A DNA stretch of 64,000 bases, from positions 876,654-940,653 of the forward strand of contig NZ_JADMOL010000001.1 of NCBI RefSeq assembly GCF_015558675.1. Reading direction: 5' to 3'. Source of the DNA: Paenibacillus sp. 1001270B_150601_E10. Its GTDB lineage: Bacteria > Bacillota > Bacilli > Paenibacillales > Paenibacillaceae. This document shows positions 8,987-17,100 of this stretch, piece after piece (the first letter of the stretch is position 1; each line of letters opens with the position of its first letter). Under the pieces are notes generated by a model. The model was not told where the DNA came from and did no database searches. It was given only the letters and a program-made list of their open reading frames with translations. The position numbers and the translations under genes are program-made.

Positions 8987-9856
8987 TTAGATCTGTTTAG
9001 AATACTTGTTACGAAGAATGATAGCCGAGATGTTCATCAGTACGAGCATCACCATCATGACGATAATACCGGAAGCCGCAAGCTCATGGAACGATACTTG
9101 TGGTCTCGATAGCCAGTTGAAGATCTGAATCGGCATAACCGTAAACTGGTCCATAATGCTGCTTGGCAAAAAGGCTACGAACGTTAGCGCACCAATCATG
9201 ACAAGCGGCGCTGTCTCACCGATCGCCCGGGAGAGGGCCAGGATAACGCCTGTCAAGATTCCGGAGATGGAAGATGGTAGAACTGAACGGTACACCGTCT
9301 GCCACTTCGTTGCTCCAAGCGCGAAGGATGCATCTCGTCTTGCCCGAGGCACTGCCCGAATCGCTTCCTGTGCGGAAACGATAATGACAGGCAGGACGAG
9401 AAGGGTCATCGTCAAGGCACCTGACAGCAAGCTGCGATCAAGGGCCAACCCGCGAACGAAGATCGTTAGTCCGAGAATACCGTACACGATAGACGGTACA
9501 CCGGCGAGCGTACTAATATTCAACTGAATAAAGCGAGTGATTCGATTCTTTTTTGCGTATTCCTCTAGATAGATCGCGGCTCCTACACCCAAGATAAATG
9601 AGATTGGAGTCATGATCAGCACCATGTAGATCGAGCCTACGATGGCGGACTTCATGCCTGCGCGACCTGCCACACGTGAAGGATAATTCGTGAACAAGTC
9701 CAAACGGGAGATTCCGTCCATAATAATGTTAATCAATAGGGCCATTAAAGCGATAATACCAATCGATGTGGCGACAATAAACAACAGATGAAGGTAAAGA
9801 TCCTTCTTGCGTCGATTGCTAATCTGCTTGCGATTCGCATCTTCGAACATAGACAT
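8987..9856 (-). CDS. pstA: Phosphate ABC transporter permease PstA
   Basis: A 289-residue membrane protein with about six segments and the inner-membrane permease coupling motif in [20 protein letters not shown]. It starts 3 nt after the pstC stop, with a GAGAGGAG SD 9 nt before the ATG at 9856 (an ATG at 9850 is also possible). With PstC it forms the phosphate channel. Length and order are typical. Confidence 0.97.
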   Translation of the reverse strand: MSMFEDANRKQISNRRKKDLYLHLLFIVATSIGIIALMALLINIIMDGISRLDLFTNYPSRVAGRAGMKSAIVGSIYMVLIMTPISFILGVGAAIYLEEYAKKNRITRFIQLNISTLAGVPSIVYGILGLTIFVRGLALDRSLLSGALTMTLLVLPVIIVSAQEAIRAVPRARRDASFALGATKWQTVYRSVLPSSISGILTGVILALSRAIGETAPLVMIGALTFVAFLPSSIMDQFTVMPIQIFNWLSRPQVSFHELAASGIIVMMVMLVLMNISAIILRNKYSKQI

Positions 9857-9859
9857 GAC

Positions 9860-10786
9860 TTAGTACTCCTCTCTGAAGCGTCTTGCCACATACTGCGCGA
9901 GAATGTTCAACAAGAACGTGATGACAAACAGCGTCATACCAACGGCAAAGATCGTTCCATATTCTACGGACCCGTGCGGTGTATCGCCCAAGCTTACTTG
10001 TACGATATAAGCCGTCATCGTCTGGATACTTTCCAGCGGATTCAAGGTCAAATTCGGTGTCGCCCCGGCAGCTACAGCTACAATCATCGTCTCCCCGATC
10101 GCTCTTGAGAAGGCCAATACTGCTGAAGAAACAATACCTGAGAATGCCGCAGGAACAACGATCTTAAGCGCAACTTCAAAGCGGGTCGCACCAAGCGCAT
10201 AGGCGCCATGGCGCAAGCTCTTAGGTACCGCAGACATCGCATCTTCACTAAGCGAGGATACCATCGGAATAATCATGATCCCCACGACCAGCCCTGCACT
10301 AAGGGCGTTAAACACTCCCATGGAAGGGAATATGCTCTTAAGCAGCGGTGTAACGAAAGTCAGTGCGAAGTATCCATATACGATTGTCGGTACACCTGCA
10401 AGAACTTCTAGGATAGGCTTTACGACCTTGCGAACGCGATCAGGCGCATATTCGCTCAAATAAATGGCGCTCGCAAGCCCAATTGGGATTGCAACAATGC
10501 AGGCAATGACGGTGACAAGCAGGGTGCCGCTTAAGAGCGGTAGAATCCCGAATGCCTTCGGCTCGATCAATGGACTCCATTTCTTGCCGAACAAGAAGTC
10601 CATGATCGGAACGCTTTTGAAAAAGGTAATGGTTTCCGACAACAGGGTCAATACGATTCCAATCGTCGTTAATACCGATAGTGCTGCGCATAAAAAGAGC
10701 ATGATCGGAATGATCTTATCTGACAAATGCGTCTTCGAATTTTTGAAGGACATCTTGGTTGTGGATGGCGCAACTTTAGATTCCAT
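9860..10786 (-). CDS. pstC: Phosphate ABC transporter permease PstC
   Basis: A 308-residue permease. The ATG at 10786 ([16 protein letters not shown]) is favoured because a GTGAGGGT SD lies 7 nt upstream; an upstream in-frame start at 10801 overlaps that SD. About six membrane segments follow a short cytoplasmic N-terminus. The permease loop reads [20 protein letters not shown]. It partners PstA and PstB. It follows pstS by 44 bp and precedes pstA by 3 bp. Confidence 0.97.
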   Translation of the reverse strand: MESKVAPSTTKMSFKNSKTHLSDKIIPIMLFLCAALSVLTTIGIVLTLLSETITFFKSVPIMDFLFGKKWSPLIEPKAFGILPLLSGTLLVTVIACIVAIPIGLASAIYLSEYAPDRVRKVVKPILEVLAGVPTIVYGYFALTFVTPLLKSIFPSMGVFNALSAGLVVGIMIIPMVSSLSEDAMSAVPKSLRHGAYALGATRFEVALKIVVPAAFSGIVSSAVLAFSRAIGETMIVAVAAGATPNLTLNPLESIQTMTAYIVQVSLGDTPHGSVEYGTIFAVGMTLFVITFLLNILAQYVARRFREEY

Positions 10787-10830
10787 GTTCAGTACCCTCA
10801 CTTTGCTTCTTGACTCTTATCGTTCGGAAC

Positions 10831-11766
10831 TTACTTCAGTTGCTCCAACTGCTCCGTGTATTTCTCATCTGGAAGAGGGACATATCCAACATCAGGTGCA
10901 ATTGCTCCTGCATTCTCCAAGTAAAATTCAACAAATGCCTTTACTTCTGGCTTGGACAGCTTTGCCTTATCTACATACACAAGCAATGGACGAGATAGCG
11001 GCGAATAAGAGCCGTCTTTTACAGTCTCAGGAGACGGTGTAACGGTTGCAGTTCCGTTATCTACAGGTACAAGCTTCAACTTGTCTTGGTTTTCTTCGAA
11101 GAAGGAGTAGCCAAAGTATCCGATTGCAGTGCTGTCGCCGGATACGCCTTGAACGATCGCATTCGTATCCGCACTGAATGTAATTTGCTTGTCATTACGC
11201 ATTGCCTTGGTCTCGCCATTAATCGCTTCTGTGAAGTAATCGAAGGTACCGTGCTCAGATCCTGGCGAATAAATGCGAAGCTCCGTTGCCGGCCAGCCTG
11301 CACGGACATCTGCCCATGTTTTTACTTTGGAATCTGGCTCATAGATCTTTTTCAGTTCATCGACAGTCAGTTTGTCTACCCAATCATTCTCTTTGTTTAC
11401 GACGATCGCGAGGCCGTCATAAGCCACAGTCAGCTCTTGATATTCAATACCATTGTTCTTCGCATCCTGTGCTTCCTCTTCTTTGATAGGACGCGATGCA
11501 TTGCTAAGTTCGATCTCACCACGTGCAAAGCGCTTAAAGCCGCTGCCTGTTCCAGAAGTACCAACGGATACGCGAACATCCTTATGCGCTGCATTGAACT
11601 CCTCGGCAATGGCCTCTGTCATAGGAAATACGGTACTGGAACCGTCAATATTTATCGTGCCGGACAACGCTGGCCCACTGTTATCTTTACCACCACATGC
11701 GGACAATAATGTAAGTACGAGCGCAATTACAGTCAAAGTCATTAATCTTTTTCCTAGCTTATTCAA
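10831..11766 (-). CDS. pstS: Phosphate-binding lipoprotein PstS
   Basis: A 311-residue lipoprotein. The signal peptide ends in the lipobox LLSACGG (Cys near residue 24), so it is tethered outside the membrane. The phosphate-binding signatures INIDGSSTVFPMTEAIAEEF and SVGTSGTGSGFKRFARGEIE are clear. The start is TTG at 11766: AAGGAG lies 8 nt upstream, whereas the in-frame GTG at 11775 overlaps that SD. It captures inorganic phosphate for PstCAB. The gene heads the pst operon behind a four-hexamer Pho box. Confidence 0.96.
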   Translation of the reverse strand: MNKLGKRLMTLTVIALVLTLLSACGGKDNSGPALSGTINIDGSSTVFPMTEAIAEEFNAAHKDVRVSVGTSGTGSGFKRFARGEIELSNASRPIKEEEAQDAKNNGIEYQELTVAYDGLAIVVNKENDWVDKLTVDELKKIYEPDSKVKTWADVRAGWPATELRIYSPGSEHGTFDYFTEAINGETKAMRNDKQITFSADTNAIVQGVSGDSTAIGYFGYSFFEENQDKLKLVPVDNGTATVTPSPETVKDGSYSPLSRPLLVYVDKAKLSKPEVKAFVEFYLENAGAIAPDVGYVPLPDEKYTEQLEQLK

Positions 11767-11837
11767 GGGGGTCACTCCTTCTGTGTGCTTAACTGAAGTA
11801 TAATTTCTGTTGCTATGCTGTAAGTGTAAAGGGTGAA

Positions 11838-11876
11838 TGTTAACACTGTTTCAGGCTTTTGTTAACGCTGTGTAAA
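11838..11876 (-). promoter_or_regulatory. Pho box (PhoP-binding array) before pstS
   Basis: On the minus strand four hexamers follow one another with exactly 5 bp between them: TTTACA (11876-11871), TTAACA (11865-11860), CTGAAA (11854-11849) and TTAACA (11843-11838). Two further partial copies, TTTACA and CTTACA, lie at 11830-11819. In B. subtilis PhoP~P binds TT(A/T/C)ACA direct repeats with about 5-bp spacing. The array is 72 bp upstream of the pstS start and begins only 8 bp after the preceding gene. Confidence 0.85.
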
Positions 11877-11883
11877 ATATTAA

Positions 11884-12996
11884 TTAATTGTAATGCTCCA
11901 TGTGCAATTCATCGTATGCCTGGCGTGCGGATTGGGACATCATGGTTGCGCTGGTGTGAACTTGCTGCAGTCGTTCCCTGTTGTCTGATATCGCCGTAAA
12001 TAATTGTTCAAGCTGGGTGATGGTTGCCGATATATCCTGCTGTGTATTGTGCGCTTCCTTGAAGGAGGCCTCGCTGCCTGTCATCGTAGCTTCGAGCGAT
12101 TGTTTCATAGCTGCCAACGTCTCCTCAATCTGCTCCGTGGCCGCCTTCGTCAAGAGCGCAAGCTTGCGCACCTCTGCTGCAACCACTTCAAATCCACGGC
12201 CATGCTCGCCTGCACGCGCTGCTTCGATTGAAGCATTCAAGGCCAGCACCTGGCATGTCTCTGACCATTCACGAATGATCAAAGCTGCATTCACAGCAGC
12301 ATCTGTGTGCTGAGACAATATATCCATCTGCTGCTTCTGATCATTGACGCGAGACGTCATCGTCTCCACGGAAGTGACGACCTGTGACAGCACCCCTTTC
12401 GTTTTCATCGTTTCCTTCATCATCTCATCAGCATGTCGAAGTCCAAGCGTCGATTCCGTTTGCACGAGATCAGCCTGCTCCCGAATCGTTGACAGCGAAT
12501 CACAGGCGGACTGGATCGCTTCCTCCTCACGAACTTGATGCTGAATCCGAATATCTTTTGAGAGCTCTGTTATAGCTTTAGAAGTCATTAATCCAGCAAA
12601 TCGTCCCTCATGCTCAAATAGCACGGGGTCGTACATATACTCCTCGTTGCGCGCTGTTGTAAGATCCAGCAGAGCGGAAGCCTCCATTCCATAAGGCAGA
12701 ACAAGAACATTGCTTTCCATCAGACGCTGTATCGGCTTCAGATTGAACAACGCTGGGGCGAAGCGCGTCCCCATTCGCTCGTAGAAGCGTTCTCTAAGCA
12801 CAAAGCCAATCGGCCGATCTTCTTGATCGATGACGACGAGTATACGAAGCTTTTCATTCCGTTCAAATAAAGCTTGGACATGGACAATCAGTTCTGTTGA
12901 CCTCACAAGCTCTGCTTGCTGAATGAGATTATGGTAAGCAGGCTCCTTCACAAGGCTCATTCGAATATGTTTTTCTGCAATCGCTGCTATGCTCAA
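11884..12996 (-). CDS. Soluble chemoreceptor-like signalling protein with N-terminal CBS-like region
   Basis: A 370-residue protein with no membrane segment. Residues about 30-150 ([54 protein letters not shown]) look like the degenerate CBS pair also found before some EAL/GGDEF domains. The C-terminal half is a long coiled coil with the chemoreceptor hairpin tip ([19 protein letters not shown], then [11 protein letters not shown]), which contacts CheA/CheW. So it is a cytoplasmic MCP-like protein; the ligand is unknown. Its stop is 8 bp from the pst Pho box with no terminator between, and its own upstream region has a Pho-box-like array. I infer that it is phosphate-regulated and may read into pst. 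Confidence 0.85.
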   Translation of the reverse strand: MSIAAIAEKHIRMSLVKEPAYHNLIQQAELVRSTELIVHVQALFERNEKLRILVVIDQEDRPIGFVLRERFYERMGTRFAPALFNLKPIQRLMESNVLVLPYGMEASALLDLTTARNEEYMYDPVLFEHEGRFAGLMTSKAITELSKDIRIQHQVREEEAIQSACDSLSTIREQADLVQTESTLGLRHADEMMKETMKTKGVLSQVVTSVETMTSRVNDQKQQMDILSQHTDAAVNAALIIREWSETCQVLALNASIEAARAGEHGRGFEVVAAEVRKLALLTKAATEQIEETLAAMKQSLEATMTGSEASFKEAHNTQQDISATITQLEQLFTAISDNRERLQQVHTSATMMSQSARQAYDELHMEHYN

Positions 12997-13054
12997 TGTT
13001 TCTCTCCTCCTACAGATCTACTCGAGCGACTTAAGTCCTAATTTAGCATGGCAT

Positions 13055-13093
13055 TGTTAATAGAGAGATCGATTATTGTAAAGGTTATGTAAA
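13055..13093 (-). promoter_or_regulatory. Pho-box-like array before the chemoreceptor gene
   Basis: On the minus strand: TTTACA (13093-13088), TTTACA (13082-13077), CGATCT (13071-13066, degenerate) and TTAACA (13060-13055), each separated by 5 bp. The geometry is the same as at pstS. The array ends 58 bp upstream of the ATG at 12996. Confidence 0.65.
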
Positions 13094-13185
13094 ATCTGCA
13101 ATTAAGTCTGAAATCTTTGAATACATCAAGAAATGAGCGGCATGACGAAAAAGAAAACGCATGGATTCGTATGGAAATACTACAA

Positions 13186-13215
13186 TTGACCCAAGATACC
13201 CAGTAGATCTGCAAT
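13186..13215 (+). promoter_or_regulatory. Candidate sigma-A promoter of the cytochrome bd operon
   Basis: TTGACC (13186-13191) and TGCAAT (13210-13215) are 18 bp apart, 42 bp before the start of the small ORF at 13258. The -35 is good and the -10 mediocre. No Rex-type TTGTGAA palindrome was seen around it. Confidence 0.35.
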
Positions 13216-13257
13216 AGATCATAAGAATGAATTTCCAGTAAAAAGGAGAGTCTATAC

Positions 13258-13374
13258 ATGAATCATTCCAATTCACATCAAGAGCGCATTCGCAAGCAAG
13301 AGAAACGCTTGATTATTACGAGCTTTGTCGTTGGCTTCATCATGCTGCTCGCCTTTATACGAAAGTTTTTGTGA
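13258..13374 (+). CDS. 38-residue single-span membrane microprotein upstream of cydA
   Basis: An ATG with a strong SD (AAAAGGAGAG, 7 nt upstream) opens a 38-codon frame. The product begins MNHSNSHQERIRKQEKRL, continues with one hydrophobic segment IITSFVVGFIMLLAFI and ends RKFL. The charge pattern (basic N-terminus) predicts an N-in single span. I do not recognise a family. It lies 106 bp before cydA on the same strand and could be a small accessory subunit or assembly factor for the oxidase, or an independent small protein. The SD and membrane-like composition support translation. Confidence 0.6.
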   Translation: MNHSNSHQERIRKQEKRLIITSFVVGFIMLLAFIRKFL

Positions 13375-13392
13375 GACGTGAAATAGGGAGAG

Positions 13393-13437
13393 ATGATAGA
13401 GATTGAAGCCAACCCTTTAACGCTTCATTCCTATCAT
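13393..13437 (+). other. Long hairpin between the microprotein gene and cydA
   Basis: ATGATAG (13393-13399) pairs with CTATCAT (13431-13437), and TGAAGC (13404-13409) with GCTTCA (13422-13427). The unpaired bases between them are nearly complementary, giving a stem of about 16 bp with a 12-nt loop. No T run follows, so it is more likely an RNA processing, stability or protein-binding element than a terminator. It ends 43 bp before the cydA ATG. Confidence 0.55.
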
Positions 13438-13480
13438 GGCCATACAAGATAAAATGAATACTTCAGGAGTGTGACATGCG

Positions 13481-14833
13481 ATGACTGCCTATGATCCCGT
13501 AATCTTTAGCCGAATGCTTACAGGGCTTACCCTTTTTGTCCATATTGTTTATGCCACGATAGGTGTAGGGGTGCCCTTAATGATCGCCTTAGCCGAATGG
13601 ATTGGGATCAAGCGGAACGATCCTTATTATCTGCTTATGGCAAGAAGATGGGCTCGTGGATTTACCGTCACGGTCGCTGTAGGCGTTGTGACAGGTACTG
13701 CGATTGGTCTTCAGCTTAACCTGCTGTGGCCGAATTTCATGAGGGTTGCCGGTCAGACAATTGCACTGCCTCTATTTATGGAGACCTTTGCTTTCTTCAT
13801 CGAGGCCATTTTTCTAGGCATCTATCTCTATACGTGGGATCGGTTCAAAAATAGATACTTACACTTCTGGCTTCTCATCCCGGTTGCCATTGGCTCATCT
13901 GCATCTGCCTTTTTCATCACAAGCGTCAATGCGTTTATGAACTCGCCGCAAGGCTTTGACCTGGTCAATGGTCAAATGGAGAACATCGACCCGTTGGTTG
14001 CGATGTTTAACCCCGCAATGCCGACGAAGGTCGGACATGTATTGGTAACAGCTTATGTAACTGCCGCCTTTTGCTTGGGAGCTATCGCTGCATTAGCGAT
14101 GCTAAGAGGCAGACGCCATATCTACTTCAAGAAAGCATTGCGCTTAACGATGGTTAGCGCGCTGGTCTTTTCATTCGCCACTGTGCTAATCGGCGATCTT
14201 TCCGGGAAATTCCTGCATGCCTACCAGCCCGAGAAGCTTGCCGCAACAGAATGGCACTTTGAGACGACTGACCGAGCCAGCCTCATTGTCGGCGGCGTGC
14301 TGACGGATCAGAATGACGTGAAGTTCGCCATCAAGATTCCGTTTGCACTGAGTATCCTTGCTGGCGGGACACCTGGTACGGTCGTTTCTGGCTTGAATGA
14401 GGTGCCAGAGGAACTGCACCCACCGCTTCGAACGACGCATTATTTATTTGATCTTATGGTATTTCTAGGCATGTATTTGCTCCTAGTCGCGTTATGGTAT
14501 TTTATTGCAGATATTCGCAATCGCAAGCGCGGCGTGCCCATTCATAGGGTTTTGCTGCTTGGTGTTGTGCTTGGGGCTCCATTCTCTGTTCTAGCTATTG
14601 AGTCGGGATGGATCTTTTCCGAGGTCGGCAGACAGCCTTGGATCCTATGGGGTATTATGAAGACCGCAGAGGGAGCTACAACCTCAAGACATGTAGACAC
14701 CATGCTCTGGGTATTTGCGATCCTGTACCTTGTTCTTACTGTCACAAGTGCAAAAATTCTGATCAAAATGTTCAAACAGAATCCGGTTGAGGACGAGATC
14801 TCCTCTCTGGGATTAGAAGGAGGCAGCAAGTGA
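13481..14833 (+). CDS. cydA: Cytochrome bd oxidase subunit I
   Basis: A 450-residue, multi-span subunit I, starting MTAYDPVIFSRMLTGLTLFVHIVYATIG with the conserved early His. A second His lies in KVGHVLVTAYVTAAF and GRQPWILWGIMKTAEG is the family signature. The Q-loop is short, as in Bacillus and CIO-type enzymes rather than E. coli-type long Q-loops. The complex oxidises quinol and reduces O2 to water with high oxygen affinity. A CAGGAGTG SD precedes the ATG. It is coupled to cydB. Confidence 0.96.
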   Translation: MTAYDPVIFSRMLTGLTLFVHIVYATIGVGVPLMIALAEWIGIKRNDPYYLLMARRWARGFTVTVAVGVVTGTAIGLQLNLLWPNFMRVAGQTIALPLFMETFAFFIEAIFLGIYLYTWDRFKNRYLHFWLLIPVAIGSSASAFFITSVNAFMNSPQGFDLVNGQMENIDPLVAMFNPAMPTKVGHVLVTAYVTAAFCLGAIAALAMLRGRRHIYFKKALRLTMVSALVFSFATVLIGDLSGKFLHAYQPEKLAATEWHFETTDRASLIVGGVLTDQNDVKFAIKIPFALSILAGGTPGTVVSGLNEVPEELHPPLRTTHYLFDLMVFLGMYLLLVALWYFIADIRNRKRGVPIHRVLLLGVVLGAPFSVLAIESGWIFSEVGRQPWILWGIMKTAEGATTSRHVDTMLWVFAILYLVLTVTSAKILIKMFKQNPVEDEISSLGLEGGSK

Positions 14834-15861
14834 TGAGCTATGAACTGCTCGGTATGACCGTTCTTTGGATCTTCCTGTTCGGCTACCTCATCGTAGCCTC
14901 TATCGATTTCGGCGCAGGATTTTTCAGTTATTACAGCGTCCTTTCCGGGAAACGCCACATTATTCATGGGGTTATTGAACGCTACTTGTCACCCGTGTGG
15001 GAAGTGACGAACGTATTCTTGATATTCTTTATCATTGGACTGGTCGGCTTCTTTCCCGATACAGCGTATTATTATGGAACGGCATTGTTGGTCCCAGGCA
15101 GCCTTGCGCTCATCCTGCTTGCCATCCGCGGATCCTATTATGCCTTTAGTACCTACGGCTCGCGAGACAGCCGCATCTATATGTTCCTCTATGGAACGAG
15201 CGGCCTCTTAATCCCTGCCGCACTCTCCACGGTACTTGCGATCTCAGAAGGTGGTTACATCCTAGAGGAGAATGGACAGATCCAATTCAGCTTTCTTAAG
15301 CTTTTTACCAACCTGTATCCGTATTCGGTTATTGTGCTTGCTCTCGTAAGCGTCCTGTATATATCGGCCATGTTTCTCACCTATTACGCAGCCAAGGCTC
15401 AGGACGCGCCAGCATTGGAAATCGTCAGGAAGTATGCCCTATCATGGGCGCTGCCAACGATACTTGCCAGTTTGTTTGTATTCTACGCGATTCAGAGACA
15501 CAATGAAGAGCACTTTATGAACATGTTGAACCATGCGTGGATGTTCGTGCTTTCCTTTGTGTTTTTCCTCATCGCCGTTATTCTTGTATGGATGCGAAGA
15601 AATTATGGCATCGCTTTTCTTGCGGTCATGTTTCAATACGGATTCGCATGGTTTGGATATGGAAGAGCGCATCTGCCTTACCTGCTCTATCCGTATCTAA
15701 CGATTTATGATAACTTTACGAATCCAGCTATGGCGCAAGCGCTCATTATTGCGTTTATAGCGGGACTCTGCATCCTTATTCCATCGCTTTATTTGCTGTT
15801 AAAGCTATTCCTGTTCAATGCTCATTATGTAAGAGGCGGGAAAAAACCAAAAAAAGCATGA
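14833..15861 (+). CDS. cydB: Cytochrome bd oxidase subunit II
   Basis: A protein of about 342 residues with about eight membrane segments. The start MSYELLGMTVLWIFLFGYLI and the early IDFGAG motif (VASIDFGAGFFSYY) are typical of CydB. The start codon is ATG 14833 or GTG 14830 (9 or 6 nt after AAGGAGG); both overlap the cydA stop, so translation is coupled. It pairs with CydA. No cydCD transporter genes follow in the window. Confidence 0.95.
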   Translation: MSYELLGMTVLWIFLFGYLIVASIDFGAGFFSYYSVLSGKRHIIHGVIERYLSPVWEVTNVFLIFFIIGLVGFFPDTAYYYGTALLVPGSLALILLAIRGSYYAFSTYGSRDSRIYMFLYGTSGLLIPAALSTVLAISEGGYILEENGQIQFSFLKLFTNLYPYSVIVLALVSVLYISAMFLTYYAAKAQDAPALEIVRKYALSWALPTILASLFVFYAIQRHNEEHFMNMLNHAWMFVLSFVFFLIAVILVWMRRNYGIAFLAVMFQYGFAWFGYGRAHLPYLLYPYLTIYDNFTNPAMAQALIIAFIAGLCILIPSLYLLLKLFLFNAHYVRGGKKPKKA

Positions 15862-15987
15862 TAACGTGGGAGATGCAACCCTAGATTCATTGAGCTTTAT
15901 AGAAAAGTTCGTTATATGGCATTCATTAGGGTCACCGGTAGAGAACCAATTTGACTACTTGAACCGTAAAAAAAGAGGTGTATAGGC

Positions 15988-16092
15988 GTGCATGAGTTTC
16001 TCATCTTTTACGCCCCATTATTAATCGTTGCCGTGTCAATCGCTGCTGTATTTATTTGGGGTGCTTATTTTCGTGCAGAGGATCGGCCATAG
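15988..16092 (+). CDS. cydS: CydS-like 34-residue third subunit of cytochrome bd
   Basis: GTG at 15988, 7 nt after an AGAGGTG SD, opens a 34-residue frame: MHEFLIFYAPLLIVAVSIAA, then VFIWGAYFRAEDRP. It has one membrane helix, a short N-terminal polar cap, a Tyr-Ala-Pro near the helix start and a charged C-terminus. This matches my recollection of CydS, the small subunit seen in the Geobacillus thermodenitrificans bd oxidase structure, in size, in the F-L-I-x-Y-A-P start and in position after cydB. It lies 126 bp after cydB. The assignment by similarity is strong for such a short peptide but not proven. Confidence 0.8.
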   Translation: MHEFLIFYAPLLIVAVSIAAVFIWGAYFRAEDRP

Positions 16093-16145
16093 CGGATACC
16101 AACCCATATCTAACGGGACTTGTCCTAAATGGGTCATCTTAGCAA

Positions 16146-16195
16146 ACAAGGAAGCCAAGGGATAGACTTAGCGTCTTTTCCCTTGGCTTCCTTGT
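16146..16195. terminator. Long hairpin between convergent cyd and phoP genes
   Basis: ACAAGGAAGCCAAGGGA (16146-16162) and its exact complement (16179-16195) form a 17-bp perfect stem with a 16-nt loop. It sits between the converging ends of cydS and phoP. Neither side has a good T run, so it may stop RNA polymerase poorly but protect both 3' ends. Confidence 0.7.
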
Positions 16196-16263
16196 GCTTG
16201 AAATCCATATATGTCAGCAAATTAGACCTTACGTCAACGGTTGCTTATGAAATCAAACCATGC

Positions 16264-16983
16264 CTACTTCTTCTGAATCACCAGCTTATAGCCTACTCCG
16301 CGAATCGAGTCAATCTTCACGGATTGCTGATTCAGCTCAAGCTTCTTGCGAAGCGAGCTGACATGAACATCGACTGTACGCTGCCCGCCAATGTAATCAA
16401 AGCCCCACACCGCATTCATCAAGTCGTCACGCGTAACGACCATACCTGGCCGCTGGACCAAGTACAAGAGCACCTCGAACTCCTTCGGTCTCAAGGAAAT
16501 CAGCTCTTCGCCCAAAGTAACCTCGTACTTCTCCGGATAGATACGCAGTTCTCCTGCCTTGATCACCTTCTCGTCGTTATCCTGGGCATAAGTCGGGAGA
16601 TCCATCGCATCATTGGACGTTCTTCTTAACACTGCTCCGACGCGAGCTAGCAGCTCAGCAACGCCAAAGGGCTTCGTGATATAATCATCCGCACCGTGCT
16701 TTAGCCCCTGCACAATCTCTTCTTCTGCATTGCGAGCAGTCAAAATGATGACTGGTGTACGGTTGCCGGATTGACGAAGCTTGGACAAGACTTCAAAGCC
16801 ATTCATCCCTGGCAGCATAATATCCAAGACGATCAAGTCAAAGGTTTGGTTTAAGGCCGTTTGCAGGCCTAATCCTCCATGATCCACAACGGTTGTCGCA
16901 TACCCTTCCAACGTTAAGTTATACGATAAGAGCCGAGCCAAGGTTGGCTCATCTTCAATGACTAGCACTTTAGGTTCTGACAC
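16264..16983 (-). CDS. phoP: Phosphate response regulator PhoP (OmpR family)
   Basis: A 239-residue regulator. The receiver domain (VLVIEDEPTLARLL; phospho-acceptor Asp in LIVLDIMLPGMNG; Lys in DYITKPF) is followed by a winged-helix domain (LRPKEFEVLLYLVQ, VWGFDYIGGQRTVDVHVSSL, RGVGYKL). The start is GTG 16983, 7 nt after GGAGG. It is the second gene after phoR, 117 bp downstream. The pst operon and the Pho boxes nearby support PhoP rather than another OmpR-type regulator. The paralogue WalR is the main alternative and is less likely here. Confidence 0.92.
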   Translation of the reverse strand: MSEPKVLVIEDEPTLARLLSYNLTLEGYATTVVDHGGLGLQTALNQTFDLIVLDIMLPGMNGFEVLSKLRQSGNRTPVIILTARNAEEEIVQGLKHGADDYITKPFGVAELLARVGAVLRRTSNDAMDLPTYAQDNDEKVIKAGELRIYPEKYEVTLGEELISLRPKEFEVLLYLVQRPGMVVTRDDLMNAVWGFDYIGGQRTVDVHVSSLRKKLELNQQSVKIDSIRGVGYKLVIQKK

Positions 16984-17100
16984 ACCATTTCCTCCAGTAT
17001 AACCGGCATTCAACGGACGCCTCTTGCAAGGCGCTCGAAGGAGAGCTGCTCATAGGGCTCTCACCTTATGAACAGCCCATGATTCTGTTGCTTGATCCCA

